A stretch of DNA of 64,000 nucleotides from JBCBGF01 sp038526915 (GTDB lineage Bacteria > Pseudomonadota > Alphaproteobacteria > Rhodobacterales > Rhodobacteraceae): assembly GCA_038526915.1 (NCBI GenBank), contig JBCBGF010000001.1, forward strand, positions 186,001-250,000, in the 5' to 3' direction. The notes under the pieces were generated by a model that searched no databases, was not told the origin of the DNA, and saw only the letters and a program-made list of their open reading frames with translations. The translations under genes were made by a program, and so were the position numbers. Positions 9,507 through 17,770 of this stretch are shown here, in pieces; positions within the stretch are counted from its first letter, which is position 1, and every line of letters starts with the position of its first letter.

Positions 9507-10511
9507 TCAGCCGATGTGACGGGCGGCGTCCCCGTAGCTGACGTCCATGACCTCTCCGGTCATGCGACTAGAGGCGTCGCCCGCGAAGAACATGACGGCC
9601 TTCGCAATATCCTCGACTTCGTGATGGCCGATCCCCAGCGTGCTGCCGGATGCGATCGCCGCTGACACATCGTCGAAAGTCGGGTTGGCCGCATCTGGTA
9701 AGATCGCACTCAACACCGCCTCATTGTCAGCAAACGGTGTCCGCACAAGACCCGGTGCCACGACGTTGCACAGGATGTTTTCGCGCCCATACGCCATCGC
9801 AGCACTCTTTGCGATGCCGTTTACGGCCCACTTGGTCGCCCCGTAGACACCGAAGATACCATTGCCGGTCCGCGAAAGACCCGAGGAGATGTAGATGATG
9901 CGTCCACCACCGGCAGCCCGCAGATGCGGCACGGCGGCCTGCGTTGTCTTGATATAGCCACCGACGTTGACTTCGTAGAGCGTTGAGATTTCGCCGGCGG
10001 TCACGCTGTCGAATGCGCCGGCATGGCCGACGCCCGCGTTGGCCAGAACGATGTCCAGGCTGCCAAAGCGGTCAACGGACTGTTGCATTGCGGCCTGCTG
10101 CTCTTCGAGATTCCGGACGTCACCCTGGTAGGTGAGGCACTGAACGCCGAGCGCTTCAATCCGTGCCTGTGCTTCGGCAAGATCAGACGCGCTGGGCAAA
10201 GCATAGCTCACATGCGGCATGCTCGACGAGGCAATATCAAACAGCACAATGTTGGCACCGGCTTTTGCAAATTCCTCTGCCGAAGCAAGTCCGATACCGC
10301 GCGCGCCGCCGGTCACGAAAGCCGTCTTGCCGGAGAGTTCGCCTTGCGGGGCGTCCTGCGCCATCGCCGCACGAGTAGTCACCATGCCGGTGGCGGCCGC
10401 GGCCGCCGCGCCGAACACTCCACTCGTCAGGGCCGCGCGTCGGCTCATCAGTGGGGAGCGTTCGACAGTTTCAACTTGGGAGGCGGGGTTTTGGGGGTGT
10501 TCATTCTTCAT
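9507..10511 (-). CDS. Tat-targeted short-chain dehydrogenase/reductase
   Basis: 334 residues from the ATG at 10511 (AGGAGA 7 bases upstream). The N-terminus has a twin-arginine signal: SRRAALTSG with Arg24-Arg25, a hydrophobic stretch to about 45 and a likely cleavage site after AMA. A classical SDR domain follows: cofactor loop TGGARGIG, LANAG, catalytic Ser in YISSG and YGATK for Tyr/Lys. An internal insertion of about 15 residues lies after VLFDIASS. The domain is predicted to fold with NAD(P) in the cytoplasm and be exported by Tat. Substrate unknown. Two AraC genes flank it on the same strand. Confidence 0.87.
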   Translation of the reverse strand: MKNEHPQNPASQVETVERSPLMSRRAALTSGVFGAAAAAATGMVTTRAAMAQDAPQGELSGKTAFVTGGARGIGLASAEEFAKAGANIVLFDIASSSMPHVSYALPSASDLAEAQARIEALGVQCLTYQGDVRNLEEQQAAMQQSVDRFGSLDIVLANAGVGHAGAFDSVTAGEISTLYEVNVGGYIKTTQAAVPHLRAAGGGRIIYISSGLSRTGNGIFGVYGATKWAVNGIAKSAAMAYGRENILCNVVAPGLVRTPFADNEAVLSAILPDAANPTFDDVSAAIASGSTLGIGHHEVEDIAKAVMFFAGDASSRMTGEVMDVSYGDAARHIG

Positions 10512-10732
10512 GGTCAGGTCTCCTGTGTTGGTGATGACCATGAAGTGGCGCGAAGGCAGGTATTTCGCTTTCCCGATCCTCTATACGTTTTGCACAATTC
10601 TCCAAAACGCAGGTGCGTCGGGGAGAAGCGGCGCGTTCCTGTACTGTGGGTTCTTCGAAGCGTGCCTGCGAACCAGATGCCGATCCCGTTTTCGGGAGCA
10701 AAGCACCTAGCGGATCACGCTGCTTCTACAAG

Positions 10733-11608
10733 TCACACGGCAACCTGTTTCATGGCCTTTGGCGGAACGCCAAATTTTCGGGAGTATTCGCGGCTGAATT
10801 GCGAGAGGCTTTCATAGCCAACCTGAAACGCAACTTCCGTCACGGTTGCGACGCCCGACGTCAGAATGCGCTCTGCCTCGTGCATCCGCATCTGCTTTTG
10901 ATACTGCAGCGGCGTCATCCGCGTCACCGACTTGAAGTGCTGATAGAACGCGGACTCGCTCATCCCCGTCTGTGCCGCAAGGACGCCCATCGACAATGGC
11001 TTTGCGTAGTTCGAGTTGATGATGTCGATTGCACGGGCGATCTTGCTGGCATGGCTCGTCTTGGCGATGAGCTCGCGCAGCATCCCGCCCTGGGACGACT
11101 TGAGAAGTCGAAAGTGAAGCTCCTGAAACTGCGCCGGCCCGATGATCTCAGCAGCCGCGGCATCATCGGCGGTTTCAAGATACCGGTGAATCGACTCGAC
11201 AAGATCCTCTGTCACGCGATCGACAGCAAAGGATGCCGCACCGTCAGTCTGGAAACCAGCCTTGTCGATCCGCTTGGCGAAGTTGTGCAGCGTAGGCACA
11301 TCCAACTTCAGCACAATGGCGAGGTAGGGTTCATCGGATGACGCTTTGACGACTTGCGATGCGACCGGAAGGTGGTGACTTACGATCAGCGCCTGACCAG
11401 CAACAATCTTGTACACATCATCGCGGACGCGCGTGTCCTTTGCGCCGCTCAGGACGATGCACAAATTGGGCTCATAAACCGTATCCATCCAATCCGTGGT
11501 GCAAGAGTGCCTGACGAGGATCAGGCCATCTGCGGGAAACAGAAGACCATCATCCATCCGCTCGCTACGGAAAGCGTTGGAGACGGCAGACTTAAGTTGT
11601 TCAAGCAT
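10733..11608 (-). CDS. AraC-family regulator with AraC_N sensor domain
   Basis: 291 residues from the ATG at 11608, chosen because GGGAGG lies 5 bases upstream; a longer frame reaches 11680. The AraC_N part reads YEPNLCIVLSGAKDTRVRDD and IVAGQALIVSHHLPVASQV. The DNA-binding part has SMGVLAAQTGMSESAFYQHFKSVTRMTPLQYQK and TVTEVAFQVGYESLSQFSREYSRKFG. It is divergent from the 11881-13636 operon and lies upstream of the Tat-SDR gene, so either or both may be its targets. Confidence 0.9.
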   Translation of the reverse strand: MLEQLKSAVSNAFRSERMDDGLLFPADGLILVRHSCTTDWMDTVYEPNLCIVLSGAKDTRVRDDVYKIVAGQALIVSHHLPVASQVVKASSDEPYLAIVLKLDVPTLHNFAKRIDKAGFQTDGAASFAVDRVTEDLVESIHRYLETADDAAAAEIIGPAQFQELHFRLLKSSQGGMLRELIAKTSHASKIARAIDIINSNYAKPLSMGVLAAQTGMSESAFYQHFKSVTRMTPLQYQKQMRMHEAERILTSGVATVTEVAFQVGYESLSQFSREYSRKFGVPPKAMKQVAV

Positions 11609-11880
11609 ACGACCTCCCGGTTGCACACTCCCTGCGCAGGTGCGGATTGGTACTGCCGAAGAGATAGGGTGAAGCCTCACCTCAGCAAACTGCCCGGTGC
11701 GCGCAGTACGAGCGCTGGGATGTCAGATCCTGCCCGAGCCGTGTCAAAAAGTAGAAATAGGCAAAACCTGCCGAGGATCAGTCAAGCTTCTCCCCACCTG
11801 ATGTCTTACGTCTTTTGCCAGACAGCGGTGGAAGATCCGCTAGCAGAAATCGCAAGAGATCAGACTGAAGGGAGACTGAA

Positions 11881-12015
11881 ATGACTGCTATCGTTGAACA
11901 AATTCGCAAACCCAGCGTTCAAACCGGTCTCGCCGTAGCAGGCAAGAGCTGCCTCGTCGTCGGCGGCTTGGCTGTCGCACAATCAGCGGCCGCGCTTGTC
12001 GTGTTCTCACTTTAA
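11881..12015 (+). CDS. Small single-span membrane peptide (44 residues)
   Basis: An ATG at 11881 follows GGGAGA by 5 bases and opens a 44-codon frame ending in TAA. A short polar head (MTAIVEQIRKPSVQTG) precedes one long hydrophobic segment (about 17-44) rich in Ala, Val and Leu, with one Cys at residue 24. It has no obvious signal-peptidase site and looks like a small membrane peptide. The next gene begins 25 bases later with its own ribosome site, so the two are probably co-transcribed. Family not recognised; an antisense frame covers part of it without support. Confidence 0.6.
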   Translation: MTAIVEQIRKPSVQTGLAVAGKSCLVVGGLAVAQSAAALVVFSL

Positions 12016-12040
12016 TCAGGCAAGCGGAGAGGATTTCGCC

Positions 12041-12682
12041 ATGGAAGACCTAATGACTGTCTCGGGCAAGATCGGGCGATCTGCCATGATCCTTGAACAA
12101 GCCGAACAAGCTCAAGCCGACGCGATTGCCTTGGCACTCGGCGACGCGGGCCAACTTGCAGTCGCAGAAATGTCTGGAAGTCACGGTACGCAACTCTGGC
12201 GCACCGCATCCCACGAGATGCTGCGCGGCCTTGTTTTCATAGGCAGTGGGTCCATTGGCCAGTTGCGCTCAACCGTTCAGGCCGCCGGGGTGATTGCAAC
12301 CGCGGAAACGTCCGTCTTCTTGGAATGCGGGCAAGCGGCTGACGCGCTGTTCTGTCTAACGACCGACGACACGTTCGACCTCGTGTTCAAGGCGCTTCGA
12401 GAGACATGTTTGGCGGCATCAGCATCCGGTGTGGTCTTCTTCGGCGAAGCAGAGGTTTCGGACCATTCGTCTTTGCGCAGTCTTAGCCGCAGCCTCCGCC
12501 TCTCTGAAATGACACTCGGGTCGCACCCGCTTAGTTTGGGAGTGCAGTCCGACAACACAGCCGACCAGTCGGTAGAACTGTGTGATCTGTCGCGGGTATT
12601 CTTGGGGAACGACTGTCCCAATGTCGGCCGAAGCTTTCCGCAAACCATCCGGCTGCGCATTCAGGCGGAGCACTTGCACTAG
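12041..12682 (+). CDS. Hypothetical protein, 213 residues
   Basis: The ATG at 12041 is preceded by GGAGAGG. The protein is soluble by composition, with no signal peptide or strong membrane segment, and has an alanine-rich helical N-terminus (ILEQAEQAQADAIALALGDAG). Four cysteines and a run of Asp/Thr (CLTTDDTFDLVF) are visible, but no catalytic motif was recognised. It sits between the 44-residue membrane peptide and an SDR gene in a probable three-gene operon divergent from an AraC regulator. Function unknown. Confidence 0.65.
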   Translation: MEDLMTVSGKIGRSAMILEQAEQAQADAIALALGDAGQLAVAEMSGSHGTQLWRTASHEMLRGLVFIGSGSIGQLRSTVQAAGVIATAETSVFLECGQAADALFCLTTDDTFDLVFKALRETCLAASASGVVFFGEAEVSDHSSLRSLSRSLRLSEMTLGSHPLSLGVQSDNTADQSVELCDLSRVFLGNDCPNVGRSFPQTIRLRIQAEHLH

Positions 12683-12730
12683 CGGTTTTCAGAACTCGAC
12701 ACTTGCAACCTATGATCGAAGGAGGGGCAG

Positions 12731-13636
12731 ATGTCCTCGATCCAATCCCAGTTTCTCGACTTCACCGCACGTCACGATCGGTACGGGTCCATTGATCCTC
12801 GCACGACTCTCAAAGGCAGCGCCAAGGGCAAGGTGGTCTTCATCTCTGGTGGCTCACGTGGCATCGGCCAGGCGACAGCGGTTGCCTTTGCGGAAGCCGG
12901 TGCGAAGGCCGTCTACTTCACTGCCCGTACCGAGGCCGCGCTCAGGGAAACGAAAGCACTGGTCGAAGCGGCCAATCCTGAGACGCGATGCAGCTATTCC
13001 GTCTGCGATGTCACCGTCGCGGCAGAGGTCGAAGCGGCAACCGCCGATTGCATTGCCCAGTTTGGTGCGATTGACGTGGCCGACGCCAATGCCGGCTTCC
13101 TCGGCCCATGGGTCAAGATCGGTGAAAGCGATCCCGAAAGCTGGTGGAAGAACTGGCAGGTAAACGTTCAAGACGCCTATCATGTCATCCGGTTCACGCT
13201 GCCGCATCTGATAAAGAGCGCGAAAGTTCATGCCGAAGAAGGTCAGAGCGGCGGGCACCTTATCCTGCTGTCCTCGATTGGCGCACAGCTTCTGATGCCC
13301 GGTGCTTCGGACTATCAGACGGCGAAACATGCCATCAATCGGCTGTGCGAATTCGTGCAGAGCGATCACGGCGAAGACGGCATCAAGTGCTTTGCAATCC
13401 ATCCCGGCGGCGTTGCCACCGAGCTTGGTCACGCGATGCCGGAACAATTGCACGAGTACCTGACCGACACACCGGATCTGGCCGCCTGTTTCGCCGTCTG
13501 GCTCAGTTCCGGGGCAGCAGACTGGGCGAAAGGCCGGTATCTTAGCGCCACTTGGGACGTCTTGGAGCTTACTTCCCAAAAGGACGCGATCATTGGCAAC
13601 GACCTGTTGGTCAATCGCTTGCGAGCTCGCCCGTGA
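12731..13636 (+). CDS. Short-chain dehydrogenase/reductase (cytoplasmic)
   Basis: 301 residues. GGAGGGG lies just upstream of the ATG at 12731. The Rossmann loop ISGGSRGIG, a DANAG motif, an SSIGA serine and the catalytic YQTAK are present, followed by the HPGGVATELG substrate-loop region. There is no signal peptide, unlike the SDR at 9507-10511. It is the third gene of the operon starting at 11881. Product predicted as an NAD(P)-dependent oxidoreductase of unknown substrate. Confidence 0.88.
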   Translation: MSSIQSQFLDFTARHDRYGSIDPRTTLKGSAKGKVVFISGGSRGIGQATAVAFAEAGAKAVYFTARTEAALRETKALVEAANPETRCSYSVCDVTVAAEVEAATADCIAQFGAIDVADANAGFLGPWVKIGESDPESWWKNWQVNVQDAYHVIRFTLPHLIKSAKVHAEEGQSGGHLILLSSIGAQLLMPGASDYQTAKHAINRLCEFVQSDHGEDGIKCFAIHPGGVATELGHAMPEQLHEYLTDTPDLAACFAVWLSSGAADWAKGRYLSATWDVLELTSQKDAIIGNDLLVNRLRARP

Positions 13637-13789
13637 CGTTGTGCAGAAACGGGCCCCAGCTTACAGGAGACGCACCACAACCGGATTTTCGAACCCTAGG
13701 TGAGCATGAGCAGACGTTGCAGCGAGGAACTGTCATTAGGGCTGCGTCTTCAGCATTCAGCGAAAGTAGCCGACGTCGGCTATAGGCAC

Positions 13790-15355
13790 TCAACGACCAA
13801 CAACATCGTCCCACGTCAGATCAAACCGAGCCAGATATTTTCGGACCCGGTCTGAGTCGTTTACGCTGCTGCGCTGTTTGCGTGAGACAACATAGAGCTT
13901 CCGTCCCGCCTCGCTGAGCGTCATTGAAGACTGACATGTTCGCAGTACTTGGGCCAGTTGAGGCACGTCAAAAGGGTCCACTTCCCTGTCGGTGTAAGCG
14001 GCGACCAGTGCCGCGTCACTGTCCTTGTTTTCGCTGTCCCACCGAAGTCTCAGTGCCGCGATCTCTTCCTTTACCTGGTTCAGCGTAATGCGCCCGCGCG
14101 GTGCCAGCGTGCACAGCCGCAGGATTGCGCCGCTAAAGTCTCTGAAGTTCCCTCGCCATGGCGTGTCCGGCGCGCGGGCGAAGCGCAGCCAAGCCTCAGA
14201 AGCGTCGGCGTTGAACCCGATGCGACTGCCCAGCTTTTGCTCTGCCTGCTGCAACTCATGGTGCAGATTGGCCTCCATGTCTTCGCGGCGGTCACGCAAC
14301 GGAGGGAGGCGAAAAGTCCAAGTATTCAGCCGTGAAAACAGATCGGCGCGGAACTTGCCCTCAGCCACCAATGCACCCAGGTCCTGCGTTGCTGCGGCAA
14401 TAATCTGAAACCGACTGGTTACCTCGGCGTCCGAGCCAAGTGGGTAATAGCGACCGGTCTCGATGGCATTCAGCAGTAACGATTGCTCGTGCAAGCCAAG
14501 CATGTCGATTTCATCAAGCAACAGGACACCGCCATCTGCTTCCCGCAACAAGCCGCCCCGCTCACTTCCGGCCAGACCTGTGTGGCTTCGGCGCTGCCCG
14601 AAAAGTGTTGGATATGCCATGTCGCCGCGCAAGGCGGCGCAATTGACATGAACCAAGCGCCCCTTTACCCGCCGCCGTTGCAGTTTCATCTCAAAGATAC
14701 GCTGTGCCAACTGCGTCTTCCCAACGCCGGGCTCGCCCAAGATCAAAACCGGGGCATCCGAGCGCTCCGTAACTTGTTCGAGGCGGTCGATGACCTGATT
14801 GAATGCGGCATTCCGCGTCTCAATTCCACCCTTCAGGAGGGACCCGTATTCCCGGGTTTGTTGATCGAACCGTTTCTGGATTGCGTCGTAGTGACTTAGG
14901 TCAAGATCAATCAGGTCGAATGTGCCGGCCTCATCGCGATCTTTTCGGGGCGGTCCGGTTTGAATTAGCGCGGCCGGAATGTGACGGCTCTCAGTCAGCA
15001 AGAACCAGCAAATCTGGGCGACATGTGTGCCGGTCGTCAGATGGATGTGATACCGTTCCCGATCCTCGTCAAACCCATAGTTCTGAGCGAAGTCGAACAG
15101 CTTTCCATAGACCTCCTGCAGGTCCCAGGGATCCTCCAGATCCATCCTTTGGAGCAGTACATCGGTATCTGGCGAGACCTTGGCAATCTCGCGCTTCACA
15201 TCATGGGCCAGGCGGTTGAATTTGTGGTCATAGATCAATTCAAGGCGGTCGATCTCAAAGCCTGGCTCCTGGCACATGGCTACTGTGGGGCGCCAACCGC
15301 GACGCCCACCCCGATCCAACTGAGTCCCTAGAAACCCAAGAACGACGTTTCGCAT
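13790..15355 (-). CDS. rtcR: RNA-repair regulator RtcR (sigma-54 activator with CARF domain)
   Basis: 521 residues. The N-terminal part (1-180) is the RtcR/CARF-like sensor (VVLGFLGTQLDRG, HIHLTTGTHVAQICWFLLTESR). The AAA+ core has Walker A GEPGVGKT, Walker B LLLDEIDML, and the arginine-finger region FRADLFSRLNTWTFRLPPLRDRREDME. The C-terminus (VSRKQRSSVNDSDRVRKYLARFDLTW) is the RtcR DNA-binding end. The sigma-54 contact loop, normally GAFTGA, reads SHTGLA at 14570-14587, which is atypical. The gene is divergent from rtcB, which it should activate on RNA damage. Confidence 0.93.
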   Translation of the reverse strand: MRNVVLGFLGTQLDRGGRRGWRPTVAMCQEPGFEIDRLELIYDHKFNRLAHDVKREIAKVSPDTDVLLQRMDLEDPWDLQEVYGKLFDFAQNYGFDEDRERYHIHLTTGTHVAQICWFLLTESRHIPAALIQTGPPRKDRDEAGTFDLIDLDLSHYDAIQKRFDQQTREYGSLLKGGIETRNAAFNQVIDRLEQVTERSDAPVLILGEPGVGKTQLAQRIFEMKLQRRRVKGRLVHVNCAALRGDMAYPTLFGQRRSHTGLAGSERGGLLREADGGVLLLDEIDMLGLHEQSLLLNAIETGRYYPLGSDAEVTSRFQIIAAATQDLGALVAEGKFRADLFSRLNTWTFRLPPLRDRREDMEANLHHELQQAEQKLGSRIGFNADASEAWLRFARAPDTPWRGNFRDFSGAILRLCTLAPRGRITLNQVKEEIAALRLRWDSENKDSDAALVAAYTDREVDPFDVPQLAQVLRTCQSSMTLSEAGRKLYVVSRKQRSSVNDSDRVRKYLARFDLTWDDVVGR

Positions 15356-15389
15356 GCCTGATCCAAATTTATATAATGTGATCTTGTAC

Positions 15390-15411
15390 GATAGTATTTT
15401 ACGATACTATC
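15390..15411. promoter_or_regulatory. Perfect palindrome between rtcR and rtcB
   Basis: The arms GATAGTAT and ATACTATC are exact reverse complements separated by TTTACG. They lie 35 bases upstream of the rtcR start in a strikingly AT-rich block (about 15360-15480). The position suits an upstream activating site for RtcR. No convincing -24/-12 sigma-54 promoter could be read in the rest of the interval. Confidence 0.55.
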
Positions 15412-15556
15412 TCACGCAATTCTCGATATTATATATTTTTATCAATGACTTATAAGATATTGCGTTTTTTCTTCGGTACAGAACGAGACTCGGCCAGAAC
15501 AGACTCACAAAAGAGAAGAAGAGAGAAAGCAACGGATGATCCGCATCCCGAAGACC

Positions 15557-15584
15557 GGCGGCCCGGGCCCATTCCCGGGCCGCC
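15557..15584 (+). promoter_or_regulatory. Strong GC hairpin in the rtcB leader
   Basis: The arms GGCGGCCCGGG and CCCGGGCCGCC are perfect complements around a 6-base loop (CCCATT). The stem ends 45 bases before the rtcB ATG. No T-run follows, so it is not a canonical terminator. It may affect translation, processing or stability of the rtcB transcript. Confidence 0.6.
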
Positions 15585-15629
15585 ACGCTGTCACCCCGAC
15601 GTGGGGAGTATTGACGAGAGGACGTGAAG

Positions 15630-17036
15630 ATGAACGATTTGACACCTCTGACGGGCCACGATCTGACCGCATGGGGCCATACACCCGGCCCGCAATTTCC
15701 AGCTTTGCTGGCGCGCGCCAATGATCTGTTGGCCAACGGCCGAAGCGCCGAGGAAATTCGAGGCGTGCTGGCAGCAGATCTCCCTCAACCGCCCATCCAG
15801 TTCTCGCTGCAGGACCCGGGCGCGGTGCCGCTTCATGTGAACTTGAAACCAGGCAACTCTGATGAGGACGCGAACCTGGCCAAGGTATGCGACACGATGG
15901 AGGCGGTGATGCGCACCCCAACTGTCGTCGCTGGGGCAATCATGCCCGATGCCTGCCCTGCGGGACCTGTCGGAACGATCCCTGTGGGTGGTGTCATTGC
16001 TGCTCGTAATGCCATCCATCCGGGGATGCACTCTGCCGACATCTGTTGCTCGTTGATGCTGAGCGATCTTGGCGATGCTGACCCGAAGGCGGTTTTGGAT
16101 GCAGCAGCTTCGGTCACACATTTCGGACCGGGCGGGCGGCCTCAGGGCCAACGGTTCACAGTATCTTTGGACCTGCTGGATGCTTTCCGGGCCAACCCGT
16201 TCCTGAACAGCGCAAAGACTATCCGCGCCGCACAGGAGCACATGGGCACCCAAGGCGATGGCAACCACTTCCTGTTCGTCGGGACGTCGCGGGCGACAGG
16301 CCGCACGATGCTGATCACGCATCATGGGTCGCGCGGTCCGGGGGCCAAGCTCTACAAGGCCGGCATGGAGGTTGCAGAGCGCTATCGGCGCAAGCACGCG
16401 AAAGACACGCTCAAACAGAACGCCTGGATTCCGGCGGACACTGACGATGGCGCAGCCTATTGGGATGCCCTTCAGATTATTCGGAAGTGGACGAAGACGA
16501 ACCACAACTCGATCCATCAAGCGACCGTCGAAGCGGTTGGTGCATCGGCGTCTGACCGTTTCTGGAACGAGCATAACTTTGTCTTCCGCCGTGGCGATCT
16601 GTACTTCCATGGCAAAGGGGCAACGCCAGCCTGGGCCGATTTTGCCGCTGATGCCGATCCTGCGGGTCGGACCATTATCCCGCTGAACATGGCGGAGCCG
16701 GTCTTGATCGTTAAAGGATCAGACGCTGACAACGCTTTGGGGTTCAGCCCTCATGGGGCGGGGCGTAACTGGTCGCGCACCGAGCATATGCGCCGGCTTG
16801 GAACGACAACAGCAGAAGAGGCCTTGGCCAAAGAAACCAAGGGGCTCGACGTGCGGTTCTTCGCCGGAAAGGTGGACGCATCAGAGCTGCCGTCGAGCTA
16901 TAAGCCTGCGGCGACGGTCGAGGCGCAGATCGCAGAGTTCGGACTGGCCGAGGTTGAAGACTGGATCGACCCCTTTGGATGCATCATGGCCGGAGAACTT
17001 CCCCGCTTTCAACGAAGCCGGAAAGGCCGCCGCTGA
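15630..17036 (+). CDS. rtcB: RNA-splicing ligase RtcB
   Basis: 468 residues from the ATG at 15630 (GAGAGG upstream; a GTG six bases earlier is the alternative). Visible active-site motifs are ADICC (metal Asp and Cys), GDGNHFLFVG (Asn/His), LITHHGSRG, KGAT and SPHGAGR, whose His is the guanylylated nucleophile. RtcB joins 2',3'-cyclic-phosphate and 5'-OH RNA ends using GTP and Mn. The divergent spacing of several motifs suggests the RtcR-linked RtcB subgroup. No rtcA (RNA cyclase) or archease gene is nearby. A clear terminator follows. Confidence 0.93.
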   Translation: MNDLTPLTGHDLTAWGHTPGPQFPALLARANDLLANGRSAEEIRGVLAADLPQPPIQFSLQDPGAVPLHVNLKPGNSDEDANLAKVCDTMEAVMRTPTVVAGAIMPDACPAGPVGTIPVGGVIAARNAIHPGMHSADICCSLMLSDLGDADPKAVLDAAASVTHFGPGGRPQGQRFTVSLDLLDAFRANPFLNSAKTIRAAQEHMGTQGDGNHFLFVGTSRATGRTMLITHHGSRGPGAKLYKAGMEVAERYRRKHAKDTLKQNAWIPADTDDGAAYWDALQIIRKWTKTNHNSIHQATVEAVGASASDRFWNEHNFVFRRGDLYFHGKGATPAWADFAADADPAGRTIIPLNMAEPVLIVKGSDADNALGFSPHGAGRNWSRTEHMRRLGTTTAEEALAKETKGLDVRFFAGKVDASELPSSYKPAATVEAQIAEFGLAEVEDWIDPFGCIMAGELPRFQRSRKGRR

Positions 17037-17041
17037 CACAA

Positions 17042-17075
17042 CCCCGCCCGGCACAGATCGGGCGGGGCCATTTTG
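17042..17075 (+). terminator. Rho-independent terminator of rtcB
   Basis: Arms CCCCGCCCG (17042-17050) and CGGGCGGGG (17059-17067) are perfectly paired around an 8-base loop. CCATTTT follows, six bases after the rtcB stop. Confidence 0.85.
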
Positions 17076-17222
17076 CTGATTGTCCAGTGGAGTTCCCGAA
17101 CGTCTGTGTTGCGGACTGCTCCCCCGGCATTATGACCATGTGTCAAAGGTCGGCTCTGGGCCGACTTGGACAAGGAACTTGTTTCCCTAGTTCACAAGCA
17201 AACCTAGCAGCGTCACCAGAGG

Positions 17223-17540
17223 CTACAGTCTTTTGCAGCGCTTGATGTCTTCGACCATCTGCCGAAAATCATGCAGAGCTGCAATTTGCCCGTCGTTCAG
17301 CTTGGTTCTGTCCAGATCAGCGTGTTCAATCAGCACATCAAGCGCCTCAGACATGCGCCCGATCTGCCGACCATAACTCCCAACATCGCGCAAAATACGA
17401 CGCTCAAGATCCGGCTTTTCCGTGCGCCCCAGATCAATGTTGATAAAGCCCAGTTGTCCGACATTCTCGAACCAACTTGACCAGATTTCAAAGGCTTGGG
17501 TCACGGCACCTCCAAAGGGCGCTGTAATTCGCATCGCCAT
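17223..17540 (-). CDS. Hypothetical protein, 105 residues
   Basis: The start is taken at the ATG at 17540 because GGAG lies 6 bases upstream; longer in-frame starts at 17552 and 17648 lack this. The protein has an aromatic N-terminal stretch (AFEIWSSWFENVGQLGFINIDLG) and a charged helical remainder (KPDLERRILRDVGSYGRQIGRMSEALDVLIEHADLD). No signal peptide or recognised family. It stands alone between rtcB and the cytochrome b561 gene and has a 17-base palindrome just upstream. Confidence 0.65.
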   Translation of the reverse strand: MAMRITAPFGGAVTQAFEIWSSWFENVGQLGFINIDLGRTEKPDLERRILRDVGSYGRQIGRMSEALDVLIEHADLDRTKLNDGQIAALHDFRQMVEDIKRCKRL

Positions 17541-17558
17541 AGCAAACTCCATTTCCAA

Positions 17559-17575
17559 ATGCTGCAGTGCAGCAT
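17559..17575. promoter_or_regulatory. 17-base perfect palindrome before the 105-residue gene
   Basis: ATGCTGCA-G-TGCAGCAT, located 19 bases upstream of the chosen start at 17540. Candidate operator; the binding protein is unknown. Confidence 0.4.
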
Positions 17576-17770
17576 GCCGCGAGCTGCCGGTCAACCCTGC
17601 ATCGTCAGTAACACTCTGAGCTCGCCCGGGTTTCGCGTGTGCAGCCACGACAGTCTTCGCTGCGAAGTTCAGCTATCAGCGCGATTGCGAACAGGCTGTG
17701 TGCGTTGAAACCCCGGATATCGACGCCAACTTGTGCCGCGTAACAAAGATCCATCAGACATGGTGCGGCA

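Noticed and set aside
13680..13700. TTCGAA-containing sequence resembling a tRNA T-loop
   Set aside because: The flanking bases cannot form the five-base-pair T stem and no acceptor or anticodon arm is present.
15412..15629. Sigma-54 promoter for rtcB
   Set aside because: No GG-N10-GC pair with reasonable flanking match was found outside the GC hairpin, where matches are trivial.
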